From NCBI RefSeq assembly GCF_017921815.1, contig NZ_JAGEMM010000005.1:124001-188000 (forward strand): a stretch of DNA of 64,000 nt, read 5' to 3'. This stretch comes from Microvirga antarctica (lineage in GTDB: Bacteria > Pseudomonadota > Alphaproteobacteria > Rhizobiales > Beijerinckiaceae). Position 1 is the first letter of the stretch. Each line of letters begins with the position of its first letter. The notes beneath the pieces were generated by a model that saw only the letters and a list, made by a program, of their open reading frames with translations, was not told the origin of the DNA and searched no databases. The translations under genes were made by a program, and so were the position numbers. Shown here piece after piece: positions 1 to 8,363 of the stretch.

Positions 1-107
1 AATCACCGGCATCGCGCGAAAGACAGGCCCGACCCCTCGTTTCAGGGCGGTTCGACTCTATCTTTTGCCTCTTGGATTGGCTGGCCTGGGAGGATAGCAG
101 AGCGACG

Positions 108-662
108 ATGATTTCACCCCGGACCCTTGACCCCGTCTTTCACCTCATTCTCGACCTGTCGGCCCACCGCCCCGCCCCGGGCCTGCCCCGGCGGCTGGGA
201 GAGCTGTTTCATGCGCTCGCGGCAGCCGACGACGCGGGTGCTGCGGAAGAGACCGAGGAGCTGATCTGGGCCGTTTGGACCTCCCACGAGGATCGCGACG
301 CCGAGGAGATCATGGCGGAGGCCATCGAAGGCATGGAAGTCGGCGCCTGGGATGCGGCCCGCATTCTGCTCGACGATCTGACCGAACGTTACCCCGACTG
401 GGCCGAAGCCTGGAACCGCCGGGCGACCCTGTGCTTCATGGAGAAGCGCGACGCGGATTGCCTGGCCGATATCGAGCGAACCCTCGCCATCGAACCCCGG
501 CATTTCGGCGCCATCTCGGATTTTGGCCATGTGTGCCTGCGCAACGGCCATCTCAACGAGGCCCGGGCCGCGTTCCAGATCGCCCTGTCGATCAACCCCC
601 ATCTGGAAGACCTTGGCGAAATCCTGCAGGATCTCGCGCCGCGCAACCTCATGCTGCATTGA
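108..662 (+). CDS. Tetratricopeptide-repeat protein
   Basis: Predicted 184-residue soluble protein. The C-terminal half (about residues 95-165) has two helical repeats with TPR spacing, around AWNRRATLCFMEK and FGHVCLRNGHLNEARAAF. TPRs normally bind partner proteins; the partner is not evident here. I chose the ATG at 108, which has a GGGAGGA ribosome site about 14 bases upstream, over an in-frame TTG at 72. There is no signal peptide. The gene lies 79 bases before mmcB on the same strand and may be cotranscribed with it. The repeat assignment is fairly safe; the function is unknown. Confidence 0.75.
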   Translation: MISPRTLDPVFHLILDLSAHRPAPGLPRRLGELFHALAAADDAGAAEETEELIWAVWTSHEDRDAEEIMAEAIEGMEVGAWDAARILLDDLTERYPDWAEAWNRRATLCFMEKRDADCLADIERTLAIEPRHFGAISDFGHVCLRNGHLNEARAAFQIALSINPHLEDLGEILQDLAPRNLMLH

Positions 663-741
663 GGGCGGGCCTTCCGGTAAGCCGGCGAAAGCGCGACAAT
701 CGGGCCGTTGCGACGGCGATCCGAGGGCGTAATCTTTGCCC

Positions 742-1272
742 ATGGCCGATTCGCTCACCCCTGATTCCCCCCGTATGGCTGCACCGGTTCCGGATTCCGC
801 GCACCGCCCGATCCTGCTCGTGGACCGCCGCCAGTCGCCGACCGCGCTCCATGTGCAGCGCGGTGTCCGGCGGCTTTTCGCCGAGCTCGGTCATGCCTCC
901 CTGCCGGAGCTGACGCTGGCCAGCGGCAGGCGGGCCGACATCATGGCGCTGGGGGCGGACGGGCTGATCACGATCGTCGAGATCAAGTCCTGCGTGGCGG
1001 ATTTCAGGGCCGACCGGAAATGGCCGGATTATCAGGATTACTGCGATCGCTTCTTTTTTGCCGTCCCCGACACCATGCCGGCGGACCTGCTCCCGGCGGA
1101 TCGCGGCCTGATCGTGGCCGACGCCTTCGGGGCCGCGATCCTGCGCGATTCAGGCCGCCATCCTCTCGCCGGCGCGCGGCGCAAGGCCGTGATGTTGCGG
1201 TTCGCCCATGCGGCGGCAAGCGCCTTGCATGCGCTTGCCGATCCCGGCGGAATCTCCGAGGGTCGCCTTTGA
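742..1272 (+). CDS. mmcB: MmcB-family DNA repair protein
   Basis: Protein of 176 residues matching the MmcB-like family, named after a Caulobacter gene needed for mitomycin C resistance. The central block VEIKSCVADFRADRKW followed by YQDYCDRFFFAV is the family signature. It resembles a PD-(D/E)xK nuclease fold, with the E-x-K pair visible, so a role on damaged DNA is plausible but catalysis is not proven. The start is the ATG at 742; a TTG two codons earlier is less likely. I see no GTTC-N7-GTTC SOS box directly upstream. The gene converges on regA, with only six bases between the stop codons. Confidence 0.85.
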   Translation: MADSLTPDSPRMAAPVPDSAHRPILLVDRRQSPTALHVQRGVRRLFAELGHASLPELTLASGRRADIMALGADGLITIVEIKSCVADFRADRKWPDYQDYCDRFFFAVPDTMPADLLPADRGLIVADAFGAAILRDSGRHPLAGARRKAVMLRFAHAAASALHALADPGGISEGRL

Positions 1273-1278
1273 GACGCT

Positions 1279-1836
1279 CTAACGCGGGGCGCGCTTGGCC
1301 AGGATCCGCTGGAGCGTGCGGCGGTGCATGTTGAGACGGCGGGCGGTTTCCGAAACGTTCCGCCCGCAGAGTTCGTAGACGCGCTGGATATGCTCCCACC
1401 GCACCCGGTCGGCCGACATGGGGTTTTCGGGAGGGGTTGCGCGCTCGCCGGGGATCGCCATCAGGGCCGCGTGGATTTCGTCTGCGTCGGCGGGTTTGGC
1501 CAGGTAATCGAACGCCCCCATCTTCACCGCCGTGACGGCAGTGGCGATGTTGCCGTAGCCGGTGAGGATCACGCCACGGGCCTCGGGGCGGCTTTTCTTC
1601 AGGCGCTCGATCACATCGAGCCCGTTGCCGTCGCCCAATCGCATGTCGATCACCGCAAAGGCCGGTGCTTCGCTTTCAATCGCCGTGAGGCCTTCCGCGA
1701 CGCTCTCGGCGACGCGGACCTGGTAGCCGCGGGCTTCCATGGCGCGGGCGAGACGGGTCGAGAAAGGGCGATCGTCATCGACGATCAGAAGGCTCTTGTC
1801 CGCACGCTCTTCGAACGCGACGGGCGCGTCGGCCAT
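1279..1836 (-). CDS. regA: Redox response regulator RegA/PrrA/ActR
   Basis: Response regulator of 185 residues, the usual RegA length. The receiver domain is at residues 15-130, with the acidic pocket VDDD near 19-22 and the phosphoacceptor Asp at about 64 in VIDMRLGDG. A Fis-type helix-turn-helix follows at the C terminus (NVSETARRLNMHRRTLQRIL). RegA homologues control photosynthesis, respiration, nitrogen and carbon fixation genes according to the redox state of the membrane. I chose the ATG at 1836 over an upstream start at 1884 because it gives the family length and leaves a 44-base gap after regB. The gene is cotranscribed with the kinase. Confidence 0.95.
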   Translation of the reverse strand: MADAPVAFEERADKSLLIVDDDRPFSTRLARAMEARGYQVRVAESVAEGLTAIESEAPAFAVIDMRLGDGNGLDVIERLKKSRPEARGVILTGYGNIATAVTAVKMGAFDYLAKPADADEIHAALMAIPGERATPPENPMSADRVRWEHIQRVYELCGRNVSETARRLNMHRRTLQRILAKRAPR

Positions 1837-1880
1837 TAGAACATCTCCCTGCATCGCCAAGACTCCTTGGATACTCGAAC

Positions 1881-3269
1881 TCAAACAGCTCGATCTGCCA
1901 TATGGGATGGGATGCTCCCTAGCGGGAGAGCAGCCTCCGAACCGGCCTGCGGCGTGATTGCCGCACCCCTGTCAAACGCCTGACGCGGCCAAACGATCCT
2001 TGCCACGGCGCCGGAGCCCGGAGGCGCGGCGTTGGACAGGGTCAGCTGGGCGCCCGATCGCTCCAGCAACGTCTTGGCGATGAAGAGCCCGAGGCCCAAT
2101 CCGCCGCCTTCGACACTGCTCTCGGCGCGATCGGCCGCGCTCCGGGTCGTTACGTAAGGTTCGCCCACTCGCAGCAGGATATCGGGCGCATAGCCCGGTC
2201 CGTCATCCCTGATCTGGATGACAACCTCGCGATCTGACCAGATCGCCTCGACGCTCACCGCGCTCTCGGCAAAGTCGGCCGCATTGTCGAGGATGTTGGA
2301 CAGGCCGTAGACGACGCCGGGATTGCGCCGGATCAGCGGCTCGGGACCCTCGCCGTCGGTTTCCACCGCAAGGTCGAGCTCGAGGGAGCGCTGCGGCGCG
2401 ACGATCTCCTCGACCAGATGGCTCAGCGTGATGGTCTCGAGGAAGGCCGAATCCTCCTGGCCCATGGAGGTGAGCTTGGTCAGGATCGTGCGGCAGCGCT
2501 CCACCTGCTCGCGCAGCAGCTTGAGATCCTCGGCCACCGGCCCTTCCTGCGGCAGGGAATGGTGCAGCTCCTTGACCACGAGCGCGATGGTCGCAAGGGG
2601 CGTGCCCAGCTCGTGGGCGGCGGCCGCCGCCAACCCGTCCAGCTGGGAGAGGTGCTGTTCGCGCGCGAGCACCCGCTCGGTGGCGGCCAGCGCCTCGGCA
2701 AGCTGGCGCGCCTCCTCCGCCACCCGCCAGGCATAGATGCCGGTAAAGACGGTGCCCAGCAGGATCGCCATCCAGATCCCGGTCACATAGAGGAACGGCA
2801 GGGTGAGGCTCTGGCCGCGATACCAGGGCAGGGGCCGGTGGGCGAGCGCCAGCAGGGTGGCGAGCCCGACGGCGAGCAGGCCGAGCGCGAGCGTGCGTTC
2901 CGGCGTCAGCGCGGTGGCCGAAATCAGCACCGGCGCCAGGAACAGGATCGCGAAGGGATTGGCGAGCCCGCCGGTCAGGTAGAGAAGCCCTGCGAGTTGC
3001 AGGATGTCGAAGGCCAGCAGGATCGTGGCCGGGTTGTCGCCAAGACGATGGCTTGCCGGAAACTGGATGCGCAGCAGCAGGTTGACGAAGGCCGAGGCGA
3101 CGATGACCACGAAGCAGAGCCCGAACGGCAGTTCGAACCCCAGACCGAACCGCACCACCGCGACCGCCAGAGCCTGGCCGGCAATGGCCAGCCAGCGCAG
3201 CCGCACCAGGGTGTCGAGGCGCAACTGTCTCGCATTGCGCGTCAACATCTTCGGTCTGATCTCATCCAT
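1881..3269 (-). CDS. regB: Redox sensor histidine kinase RegB/PrrB/ActS
   Basis: Membrane histidine kinase of 462 residues. About six transmembrane segments lie between residues 25 and 180. The heptad GGLANPF at 100-106 is the family's quinone-binding motif. The H-box AHELGTPL carries the phospho-acceptor His219. Cys259 in REQVERC lies exactly 40 residues after it, the spacing of the redox-active cysteine in Rhodobacter RegB (His225, Cys265). The N-box (NILDNAADF) and the G-boxes (DDGPGYAPD, GGGLGLGL) are intact. The kinase phosphorylates the adjacent RegA when the quinone pool and the cysteine are reduced. All residues needed for redox sensing are present. Confidence 0.95.
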   Translation of the reverse strand: MDEIRPKMLTRNARQLRLDTLVRLRWLAIAGQALAVAVVRFGLGFELPFGLCFVVIVASAFVNLLLRIQFPASHRLGDNPATILLAFDILQLAGLLYLTGGLANPFAILFLAPVLISATALTPERTLALGLLAVGLATLLALAHRPLPWYRGQSLTLPFLYVTGIWMAILLGTVFTGIYAWRVAEEARQLAEALAATERVLAREQHLSQLDGLAAAAAHELGTPLATIALVVKELHHSLPQEGPVAEDLKLLREQVERCRTILTKLTSMGQEDSAFLETITLSHLVEEIVAPQRSLELDLAVETDGEGPEPLIRRNPGVVYGLSNILDNAADFAESAVSVEAIWSDREVVIQIRDDGPGYAPDILLRVGEPYVTTRSAADRAESSVEGGGLGLGLFIAKTLLERSGAQLTLSNAAPPGSGAVARIVWPRQAFDRGAAITPQAGSEAALPLGSIPSHMADRAV

Positions 3270-3320
3270 CGTCGACAGGATAGGGCGTTTCCCGCTTCCG
3301 CCAAGGAAGACTTGTGCGCT

Positions 3321-3686
3321 TCACGACCCCGCTCGCCTTTGCGGAGCATGGACGGCGCGGCTGTCGAGGGGAGCCTGAAGGCGCGACTCCAGCCCGTAAT
3401 CGCGCAGCACGCCGGCCACCCGCAGGCGATAATCCCGCAGGACGCCATCCCGCCCGCTGGCCTGCGCCTGGCGATGGCACGACAGATTGCGCCACTGCCG
3501 GACCGCCTCTTCGTCGCGGAAGAACGACAGCGAGACGAGCTTTGCGGGATCGCTGAGACTCTGGAACCGCTCGATAGACACGAAACCGTCGACGGTCTCG
3601 AGCTCGGCTCTCAGCGCTGCGGCCAGATCGAGATCGGTCTGGCGGGCGCTCTCGTCCGGCCAGACTTCGAAAATGACGGCAATCAT
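3321..3686 (-). CDS. Antibiotic-biosynthesis-monooxygenase (ABM) fold protein
   Basis: Protein of 121 residues with the dimeric ferredoxin-like ABM pattern. It opens MIAVIFEVWP, continues through a GFVSIERFQSL strand, then LVSLSFFRDEEAVRQWRN, and ends with an RDYRLRVAGVLRDYG segment. ABM proteins include quinol monooxygenases and heme-degrading enzymes, but many have no known substrate. The start codon overlaps the stop of the NIPSNAP gene by four bases (ATGA), so the two are translationally coupled. Both are small alpha/beta-barrel proteins and may work on the same, unknown compound. Confidence 0.8.
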   Translation of the reverse strand: MIAVIFEVWPDESARQTDLDLAAALRAELETVDGFVSIERFQSLSDPAKLVSLSFFRDEEAVRQWRNLSCHRQAQASGRDGVLRDYRLRVAGVLRDYGLESRLQAPLDSRAVHAPQRRAGS

Positions 3687-4027
3687 CGGGTGCGATCCTT
3701 CGGGCGAACAAGCGGGTGGTGAGGGGTCGAGCTCAGGCGGAGAAAGAGGCGATCCTCGCGCCGGATGAACTGCTCGCGCCTTGAGAATTCGTAATTCTCG
3801 CGGCCCTGAGGATCGTCCTTGAGCCGGGCCCGATAGGCTTCGTATTCGGCCAGACTGGCAATGTTGTAGAGGCCATAGGCCGTGGTGGCCGACCCTTCAT
3901 GCGGGGAGAAATAGCCGATCAGGTCAGCGCCGCAGCGCGGAATGATCGCCCCCCAGTTGCGGGCATAGTGGTCGAACGCTTCCGTCTTGGCCGGGTCGAT
4001 GTCGTAGCGGATGAAACAGGTGATCAC
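3683..4027 (-). CDS. NIPSNAP-family protein
   Basis: Protein of 114 residues resembling NIPSNAP proteins: it opens MITCFIRYDIDPAKTEAFDHYARNW, then has IGYFSPHEG with a Tyr-rich middle (AYGLYNIASLAEYEAYR) and ends with the REQFIRRED strand. The family has a dimeric ferredoxin-like barrel like ABM proteins; its bacterial roles are mostly unknown. It is the first gene of a two-gene operon with the ABM protein and is transcribed divergently from an ArsR-type regulator, which probably controls it. Confidence 0.8.
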   Translation of the reverse strand: MITCFIRYDIDPAKTEAFDHYARNWGAIIPRCGADLIGYFSPHEGSATTAYGLYNIASLAEYEAYRARLKDDPQGRENYEFSRREQFIRREDRLFLRLSSTPHHPLVRPKDRTR

Positions 4028-4061
4028 GGGGCTCTCCAGAGTTGCCGGGCAATGTCTAGCC

Positions 4062-4100
4062 CGTTGATCAACGACGATGCTTCGGCTATGATCGAAGTAT
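4062..4100. promoter_or_regulatory. Candidate operator between the NIPSNAP operon and the ArsR-type regulator
   Basis: Two inverted repeats lie in the 71-base divergent intergenic region. One is the perfect 12-base palindrome CGTTGATCAACG at 4062-4073. The other has 8-base arms, ATGCTTCG (4077-4084) and CGAAGTAT (4093-4100), matching at 7 of 8 positions and overlapping the regulator's start codon. A site over the start codon fits autorepression by an ArsR-family dimer, which would also cover the divergent operon promoter. This is inferred from symmetry and position only. Confidence 0.45.
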
Positions 4101-4821
4101 GGACGAGACGATGAAAGAAGGTCCGATGATCGCGCAGGTGGCCGCTTTGCTGGGCGATCCGGCGCGGGCCAACATCCTCACGGCGCTCATCGACGGGCGC
4201 GCGCTGACGGTGAGCGAACTCGCCCGGGCGGCCGGCGTGACCCTGCAGACCACGAGCGGCCACCTCGCCAAGCTTGCGGAGGCCCAGCTGCTGATCGGCG
4301 AGAAGCAGGGCCGGCACCGCTATTTCCGCCTCTCGGGCCCCGATGTGGCGCAGGTGCTCGAAGGCCTGATGGGGCTTGCCCAGCGCACCGGCGCGGTGCG
4401 CGTCCGGACCGGGCCACGAAACGAGGCTCTGCGCGCCGCCCGCATCTGCTACGACCATCTGGCCGGAGAGCGCGGCGTCGACATGCTGACGAGCCTCCAG
4501 CGGCGGGGCTTCGTCGAGGGCGACGACGCCATGACGGTGATGCCGGCGGGACGCCGCTTCTTTGCCGATTTCGGAATCGACGTGGCGGCTCTCGAGAAGG
4601 GCCGCAGACCCGTCTGCCGCGCCTGTCTCGACTGGAGCGAACGGCGCAGCCACCTGGGCGGGTCGTTGGGAGCCGCGGTGCTGGCGACCCTCATCGAGCG
4701 GAAATGGGCCGGACGGAACGGCCGCACGCTGGTCTTCAGCCCCGCCGGGCTTCAGCAATTCGTCGCAGTGCTGGCCCCGCCAGGCATCGACCGGAGACCC
4801 GCTCCTCCTGCAACCCCTTGA
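4099..4821 (+). CDS. ArsR-family helix-turn-helix transcriptional regulator
   Basis: Protein of 240 residues. The N-terminal winged helix (about 10-85) reads IAQVAALLGDPARANILTAL, then LTVSELARAAGVTLQTTSGHLAKL for the recognition helices and GRHRYFRLSG for the wing. A longer C-terminal part (about 110-235) contains RACLDWSERRSHLGGSLG with Cys and His residues that could bind a ligand or metal. That makes it longer than typical ArsR proteins, like the group often found beside small monooxygenase genes. It is divergent from the NIPSNAP-ABM operon, which is the likely target. Confidence 0.85.
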   Translation: MDETMKEGPMIAQVAALLGDPARANILTALIDGRALTVSELARAAGVTLQTTSGHLAKLAEAQLLIGEKQGRHRYFRLSGPDVAQVLEGLMGLAQRTGAVRVRTGPRNEALRAARICYDHLAGERGVDMLTSLQRRGFVEGDDAMTVMPAGRRFFADFGIDVAALEKGRRPVCRACLDWSERRSHLGGSLGAAVLATLIERKWAGRNGRTLVFSPAGLQQFVAVLAPPGIDRRPAPPATP

Positions 4822-4993
4822 TTTGGCAATCGGATTAACCCTGGCGCGGCACCGGCGATTTTGCGCCCGGCTGCGCGCTCGGGGGTTAACTTGCTTTTGA
4901 GACCCGGACCTTACATTTTAAGCGTAGGGTCGAGGACAAGCTCGGATCGCGTTGGCGATGGAACAAGAGTGCTCTTCCCGCGGGGATATTTAA

Positions 4994-6262
4994 ATGAATC
5001 TGTCCTATTATTGGTATGAGACGGCCCATTGGTTGCTGGGTCCCGCCCGCGCGGCGTCGGGCGCCACGAAATCCTTTCTTGAAATTCCCGGCAACGTCTT
5101 TGGCGACACACCCTACGGTCGCACCGTGACGGCCGCCTGTGAATTGTTTGAGCGCACCACCCGGCGCTACGGCAAACCCGCCTTCGACCTGCCGACGACG
5201 ACCATCGATGGCGAGGAGGTGCGGGTCACCGAGCGGATCGTGTGGGAACATCCCTTTTGCGACATCATCGCCTTCGAGCGCGATCACTCGGCCGCCGCCA
5301 AGCAGCCGCTGCTCCTGATCGTGGCGCCCATGTCGGGCCATTATGCGACCCTGCTGCGCGGCACGGTGGAGACCTTCCTGCCGACTCACCGGGTCATGAT
5401 TACCGACTGGGCCGATGCCCGGATGGTGCCGATGGCGGAGGGCGGCTTCGATCTCGACGATTACATCGACTACATGATCGAGATGTTCCAGGCCTTCGGC
5501 CCCGATCTGCACGTGATGGCCGTCTGCCAGCCGGCCGTGCCGGTGATCGCCGCCATCGCCCTGATGGAAGCCGAGAACGACCCGAAAATCCCCAAATCCA
5601 TGATCCTGATGGGCGGCCCCATCGATACCCGCCGCTCGCCCACCGCCGTCAACCTGCTGGCCGAGGAGCGCGGGATCGACTGGTTCGAACGCCATTGCAT
5701 CATGCATGTGCCGCCGTCCCATCCGGGCTTCTTCCGCAAGGTCTATCCGGGCTTCCTCCAGCTCTCCGGCTTCATGGCGATGAATCTCGACCGGCACGTG
5801 ACGGCCCATTGGGACATGTTCAACCATCTGGTCGACGGCGACGGCGATTCGGCCGAAAAGCACCGGGACTTCTACGACGAGTATCTCGCCGTGATGGATC
5901 TCACCGCCGAGTTCTATCTCCAGACCGTCGACAAGGTGTTCGTGCGGCATGAGTTGCCGAAGGGCGAGATGATGCACCGGGACAAGCCGGTGGATCTCGT
6001 GGCCATCCGCCGTTGCGCCATCATGGCGATCGAGGGCGAGCGCGACGACATTTCGGGCGTGGGCCAGACCCTGGCGGCGATCGAGCTGACGCCGAACCTG
6101 TCGTCCGACAAGAAGCTCTATCACCTGCAGATGGGCGTCGGGCATTACGGCGTGTTCAACGGTTCGCGCTTCCGCTCCGACATTGCGCCGCGGATCACCG
6201 CCTTCACGCACCAGCATGGGGCGACGGCCAAGGCCGGCAAGAAGCTGATGGCGGCCGAATGA
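4994..6262 (+). CDS. phaZ: Intracellular poly(3-hydroxybutyrate) depolymerase
   Basis: Protein of 422 residues with no signal peptide, the usual size for intracellular PHB depolymerases. The nucleophile is a cysteine in MAVCQPA (Cys178) instead of a lipase-box serine, as in the Ralstonia PhaZ1 type. The likely triad is completed by Asp351 or Asp352 in EGERDDISG and His384 in GVGHYGVFNG. The opening MNLSYYWYETAHWLLGPAR is also typical. It would release hydroxybutyrate units from native PHB granules during carbon starvation. It stands alone; no PHA synthase or phasin gene is in the window. Confidence 0.95.
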   Translation: MNLSYYWYETAHWLLGPARAASGATKSFLEIPGNVFGDTPYGRTVTAACELFERTTRRYGKPAFDLPTTTIDGEEVRVTERIVWEHPFCDIIAFERDHSAAAKQPLLLIVAPMSGHYATLLRGTVETFLPTHRVMITDWADARMVPMAEGGFDLDDYIDYMIEMFQAFGPDLHVMAVCQPAVPVIAAIALMEAENDPKIPKSMILMGGPIDTRRSPTAVNLLAEERGIDWFERHCIMHVPPSHPGFFRKVYPGFLQLSGFMAMNLDRHVTAHWDMFNHLVDGDGDSAEKHRDFYDEYLAVMDLTAEFYLQTVDKVFVRHELPKGEMMHRDKPVDLVAIRRCAIMAIEGERDDISGVGQTLAAIELTPNLSSDKKLYHLQMGVGHYGVFNGSRFRSDIAPRITAFTHQHGATAKAGKKLMAAE

Positions 6263-6328
6263 GGCCGATCCTGCCTCGCGGCAAACGGCAGCGCTGACAG
6301 CGGGGCCGGAGCAGGGCAGATTGCACGG

Positions 6329-7099
6329 ATGCGATTCGCTCTGTTCAGCCGGGTCCCGGACGACCCCCCGCACCTCAAGGTGCAGCACGAGGGCGCCACC
6401 CTGAAGGTGGCGCTCAAGCGACGGCCGACGGCCACCCGCATCACCCTGCGGGTCTCCAACGCCTCGGGCGAGGCGGTGCTGACCATTCCCGACCGCACGC
6501 CTGTGGACACGGCCCAGCGCTTCGCCGACAGCCATGGGGGCTGGATTGCCACAAGGCTCGCAAAGCTCCCGGCACGGGTGCGGTTCGAGGCCGGCGCGGT
6601 GGTGCCCTTGCGCGGCGTCCCGCACCGGATCGTCCATTGGTCGAGCATCCGGGGAATCACCCAGGCGACGAAGGGCAGCGACGGCGCGCCGATTCTGGCG
6701 GTGGCCGGCGATCCCCAGCACGTCGCCCGGCGGGTGCAGGATTTCCTCGAGGCGGAAGCCAAGCGCGATCTGTCCGAGAGCGTCAAACGCCATACCGGGA
6801 CGCTCGGCATTCCGGCCAAGCGCATCACCGTGCGCGACACCAAAAGCCGCTGGGGTTCGTGTTCCTCGACCGGCGCGCTGAATTTTTCCTGGCGGCTGAT
6901 TCTCGCGCCGCCCTTCGTGCTCGATTATCTCGCGGCTCATGAGGTCGCCCATCTCAGCGAGATGAATCATTCCGCGCGATTCTGGAAACTCACCCGCAAG
7001 CTGTGCCCCCGCACCGAAGAGGCCGAGCGCTGGCTGAAGAACCACGGCACGGCCCTGCACCGGTTCGGGTCGTCGGGCCCCGTCGCTGACGCTTCGTGA
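6329..7099 (+). CDS. YgjP-type (DUF45) zinc metallopeptidase
   Basis: Protein of 256 residues. The C-terminal half holds the zinc motif HEVAHL (HExxH) followed by a third ligand region, EMNHSARFWKL. Before it lies TVRDTKSRWGSCSSTGALNFSWRL, the family signature; the R-WGSC-S block marks the YgjP/SprT-like group. The N-terminal about 100 residues are a less conserved beta-rich region. The substrate is unknown; some relatives are induced by DNA damage or partner restriction systems, but nothing here shows that. It begins 66 bases after phaZ and may share its transcript. Confidence 0.85.
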   Translation: MRFALFSRVPDDPPHLKVQHEGATLKVALKRRPTATRITLRVSNASGEAVLTIPDRTPVDTAQRFADSHGGWIATRLAKLPARVRFEAGAVVPLRGVPHRIVHWSSIRGITQATKGSDGAPILAVAGDPQHVARRVQDFLEAEAKRDLSESVKRHTGTLGIPAKRITVRDTKSRWGSCSSTGALNFSWRLILAPPFVLDYLAAHEVAHLSEMNHSARFWKLTRKLCPRTEEAERWLKNHGTALHRFGSSGPVADAS

Positions 7100-7172
7100 C
7101 AGGCGGCCTTTTTCGGCCTAGAGCCACGGGCATCCCGGCGGCTCCGCCCTGTTCCACAACCCATCCGTGACC

Positions 7173-8360
7173 ATGCTCAAGCCCAATACCCTCGCGCTCA
7201 CCGTGGTGCTGGCGCTGCTCACGGCCCTCGGGCCGCTCTCCACCGACATGTACCTGCCGGCGCTGCCGGCCATCGCCCAGGATCTGACCGCGTCGGCGGC
7301 CCAGACCCAGCTCACCCTGTCGTTGTTCCTGTTCGGCTTTGCGGCCGGCCAGTTCTTCTACGGGCCGATCTCCGACCGGGTCGGGCGCAAGCCCGTCCTG
7401 CTGTTCGGTCTCGCGCTGTTCACCCTGGCGAGCCTCGGCTGCACGCTGGCGCCCAACATCGAATCGCTCATCGCCGCACGGTTTCTGCAGGCGCTCGGCG
7501 CCTCCGGCCCGATCGTCATCGGCCGGGCCATCGTGCGCGATCTTTATGAGGGTGCGCGCGCCGGCAAGGAATTGTCGCGCATGGCCTCCATCATGGGCGT
7601 GGTGCCGGCCATCGCGCCGGTGCTCGGCGGGCTCATCGCCCCCTGGGGCGGTTGGCGGATGAACTTCGTCGCGGCGCTGCTGTTCGGTGCGGGCCTTGCC
7701 ACCGTCGTGGCCTTGCGCCTGCCTGAAAGCCTCGCCCGCAAATCGGCCCAGACGCTGTCTTTCCTGTCGATCCTGCGCTCCTTCCGCAGCCTGCTCGGCC
7801 ATCGCGGCTACCGGGTCTACGTGATGCTGTCGCTTCTCGCCTATGGGGGGTTGTTTGCCTTCATCTCGGGTTCGTCCTTCGTCCTGCAAACCGTCTACGG
7901 TCTCGGGCCGATGGCCTTCGCCCTGTCGTTCTCGTTCGTGGTGGTGGGCTATATCGGCGGCACCTTTCTGGCCCAGCGGCTGGTCGGGCCGCATGGCCTC
8001 GACGGCACGATCCGCATCGGGGTCGCCTGCCTGGCGCTCGGCGGCAGCCTGATGGTGGTGCTGGTGGCGTCAGGCGTCGCCTCGTTCCTGGCGGTGGTCG
8101 GCCCGATGGCGCTCTATTGCATGGGCGTCGGGCTCACCATGCCGCAGGCCATGGCGTCGGCGCTGATGCCCTTCCCCGACCGGGCCGGGACCGCGTCGTC
8201 GCTGCTCGGCATCTGCCAGATGAGTTTTGCGGCGATCCTCGGCATCGTGCTCGGCCAAAATCTCGACGGCTCGGCTCTGCCCTTGCCGCTGACGATTGCG
8301 GCGACCGGCCTCATGGCGCTCGCCGTCTTCGGCCTCACCGGGCGGGCCCGGCGCGGCTGA
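7173..8360 (+). CDS. Bcr/CflA-type major facilitator drug efflux transporter
   Basis: Membrane protein of 395 residues with twelve predicted helices. It has the DHA1 hallmark LGPLSTDMYLPALPAIAQDL in the first helix, motif A GPISDRVGRKPVLLFG after helix 2, and VVPAIAPVLGG in helix 5 (motif C). The Bcr/CflA group exports bicyclomycin, sulfonamides or small peptides by proton antiport; the natural substrate cannot be read from sequence. I preferred the ATG at 7173 over a GTG two codons earlier. It converges on the PBP1A gene, with three bases between them and no visible terminator. Confidence 0.92.
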   Translation: MLKPNTLALTVVLALLTALGPLSTDMYLPALPAIAQDLTASAAQTQLTLSLFLFGFAAGQFFYGPISDRVGRKPVLLFGLALFTLASLGCTLAPNIESLIAARFLQALGASGPIVIGRAIVRDLYEGARAGKELSRMASIMGVVPAIAPVLGGLIAPWGGWRMNFVAALLFGAGLATVVALRLPESLARKSAQTLSFLSILRSFRSLLGHRGYRVYVMLSLLAYGGLFAFISGSSFVLQTVYGLGPMAFALSFSFVVVGYIGGTFLAQRLVGPHGLDGTIRIGVACLALGGSLMVVLVASGVASFLAVVGPMALYCMGVGLTMPQAMASALMPFPDRAGTASSLLGICQMSFAAILGIVLGQNLDGSALPLPLTIAATGLMALAVFGLTGRARRG

Positions 8361-8363
8361 GCG

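Noticed and set aside
1-107. Possible gene end at the left edge
   Set aside because: I see no supported coding sequence or RNA in the first 107 bases; an in-frame TTG at 72 is less likely than the ATG at 108.
4835-4889. CtrA site before phaZ
   Set aside because: TTAA occurs twice but about 47 bases apart, not with the seven-base spacing.
4886-7060. 724-residue open frame antisense to phaZ and the YgjP gene
   Set aside because: Low-complexity His/Gly/Arg-rich translation typical of the antisense frame of high-GC genes; the plus strand holds two clear enzyme genes with catalytic motifs.
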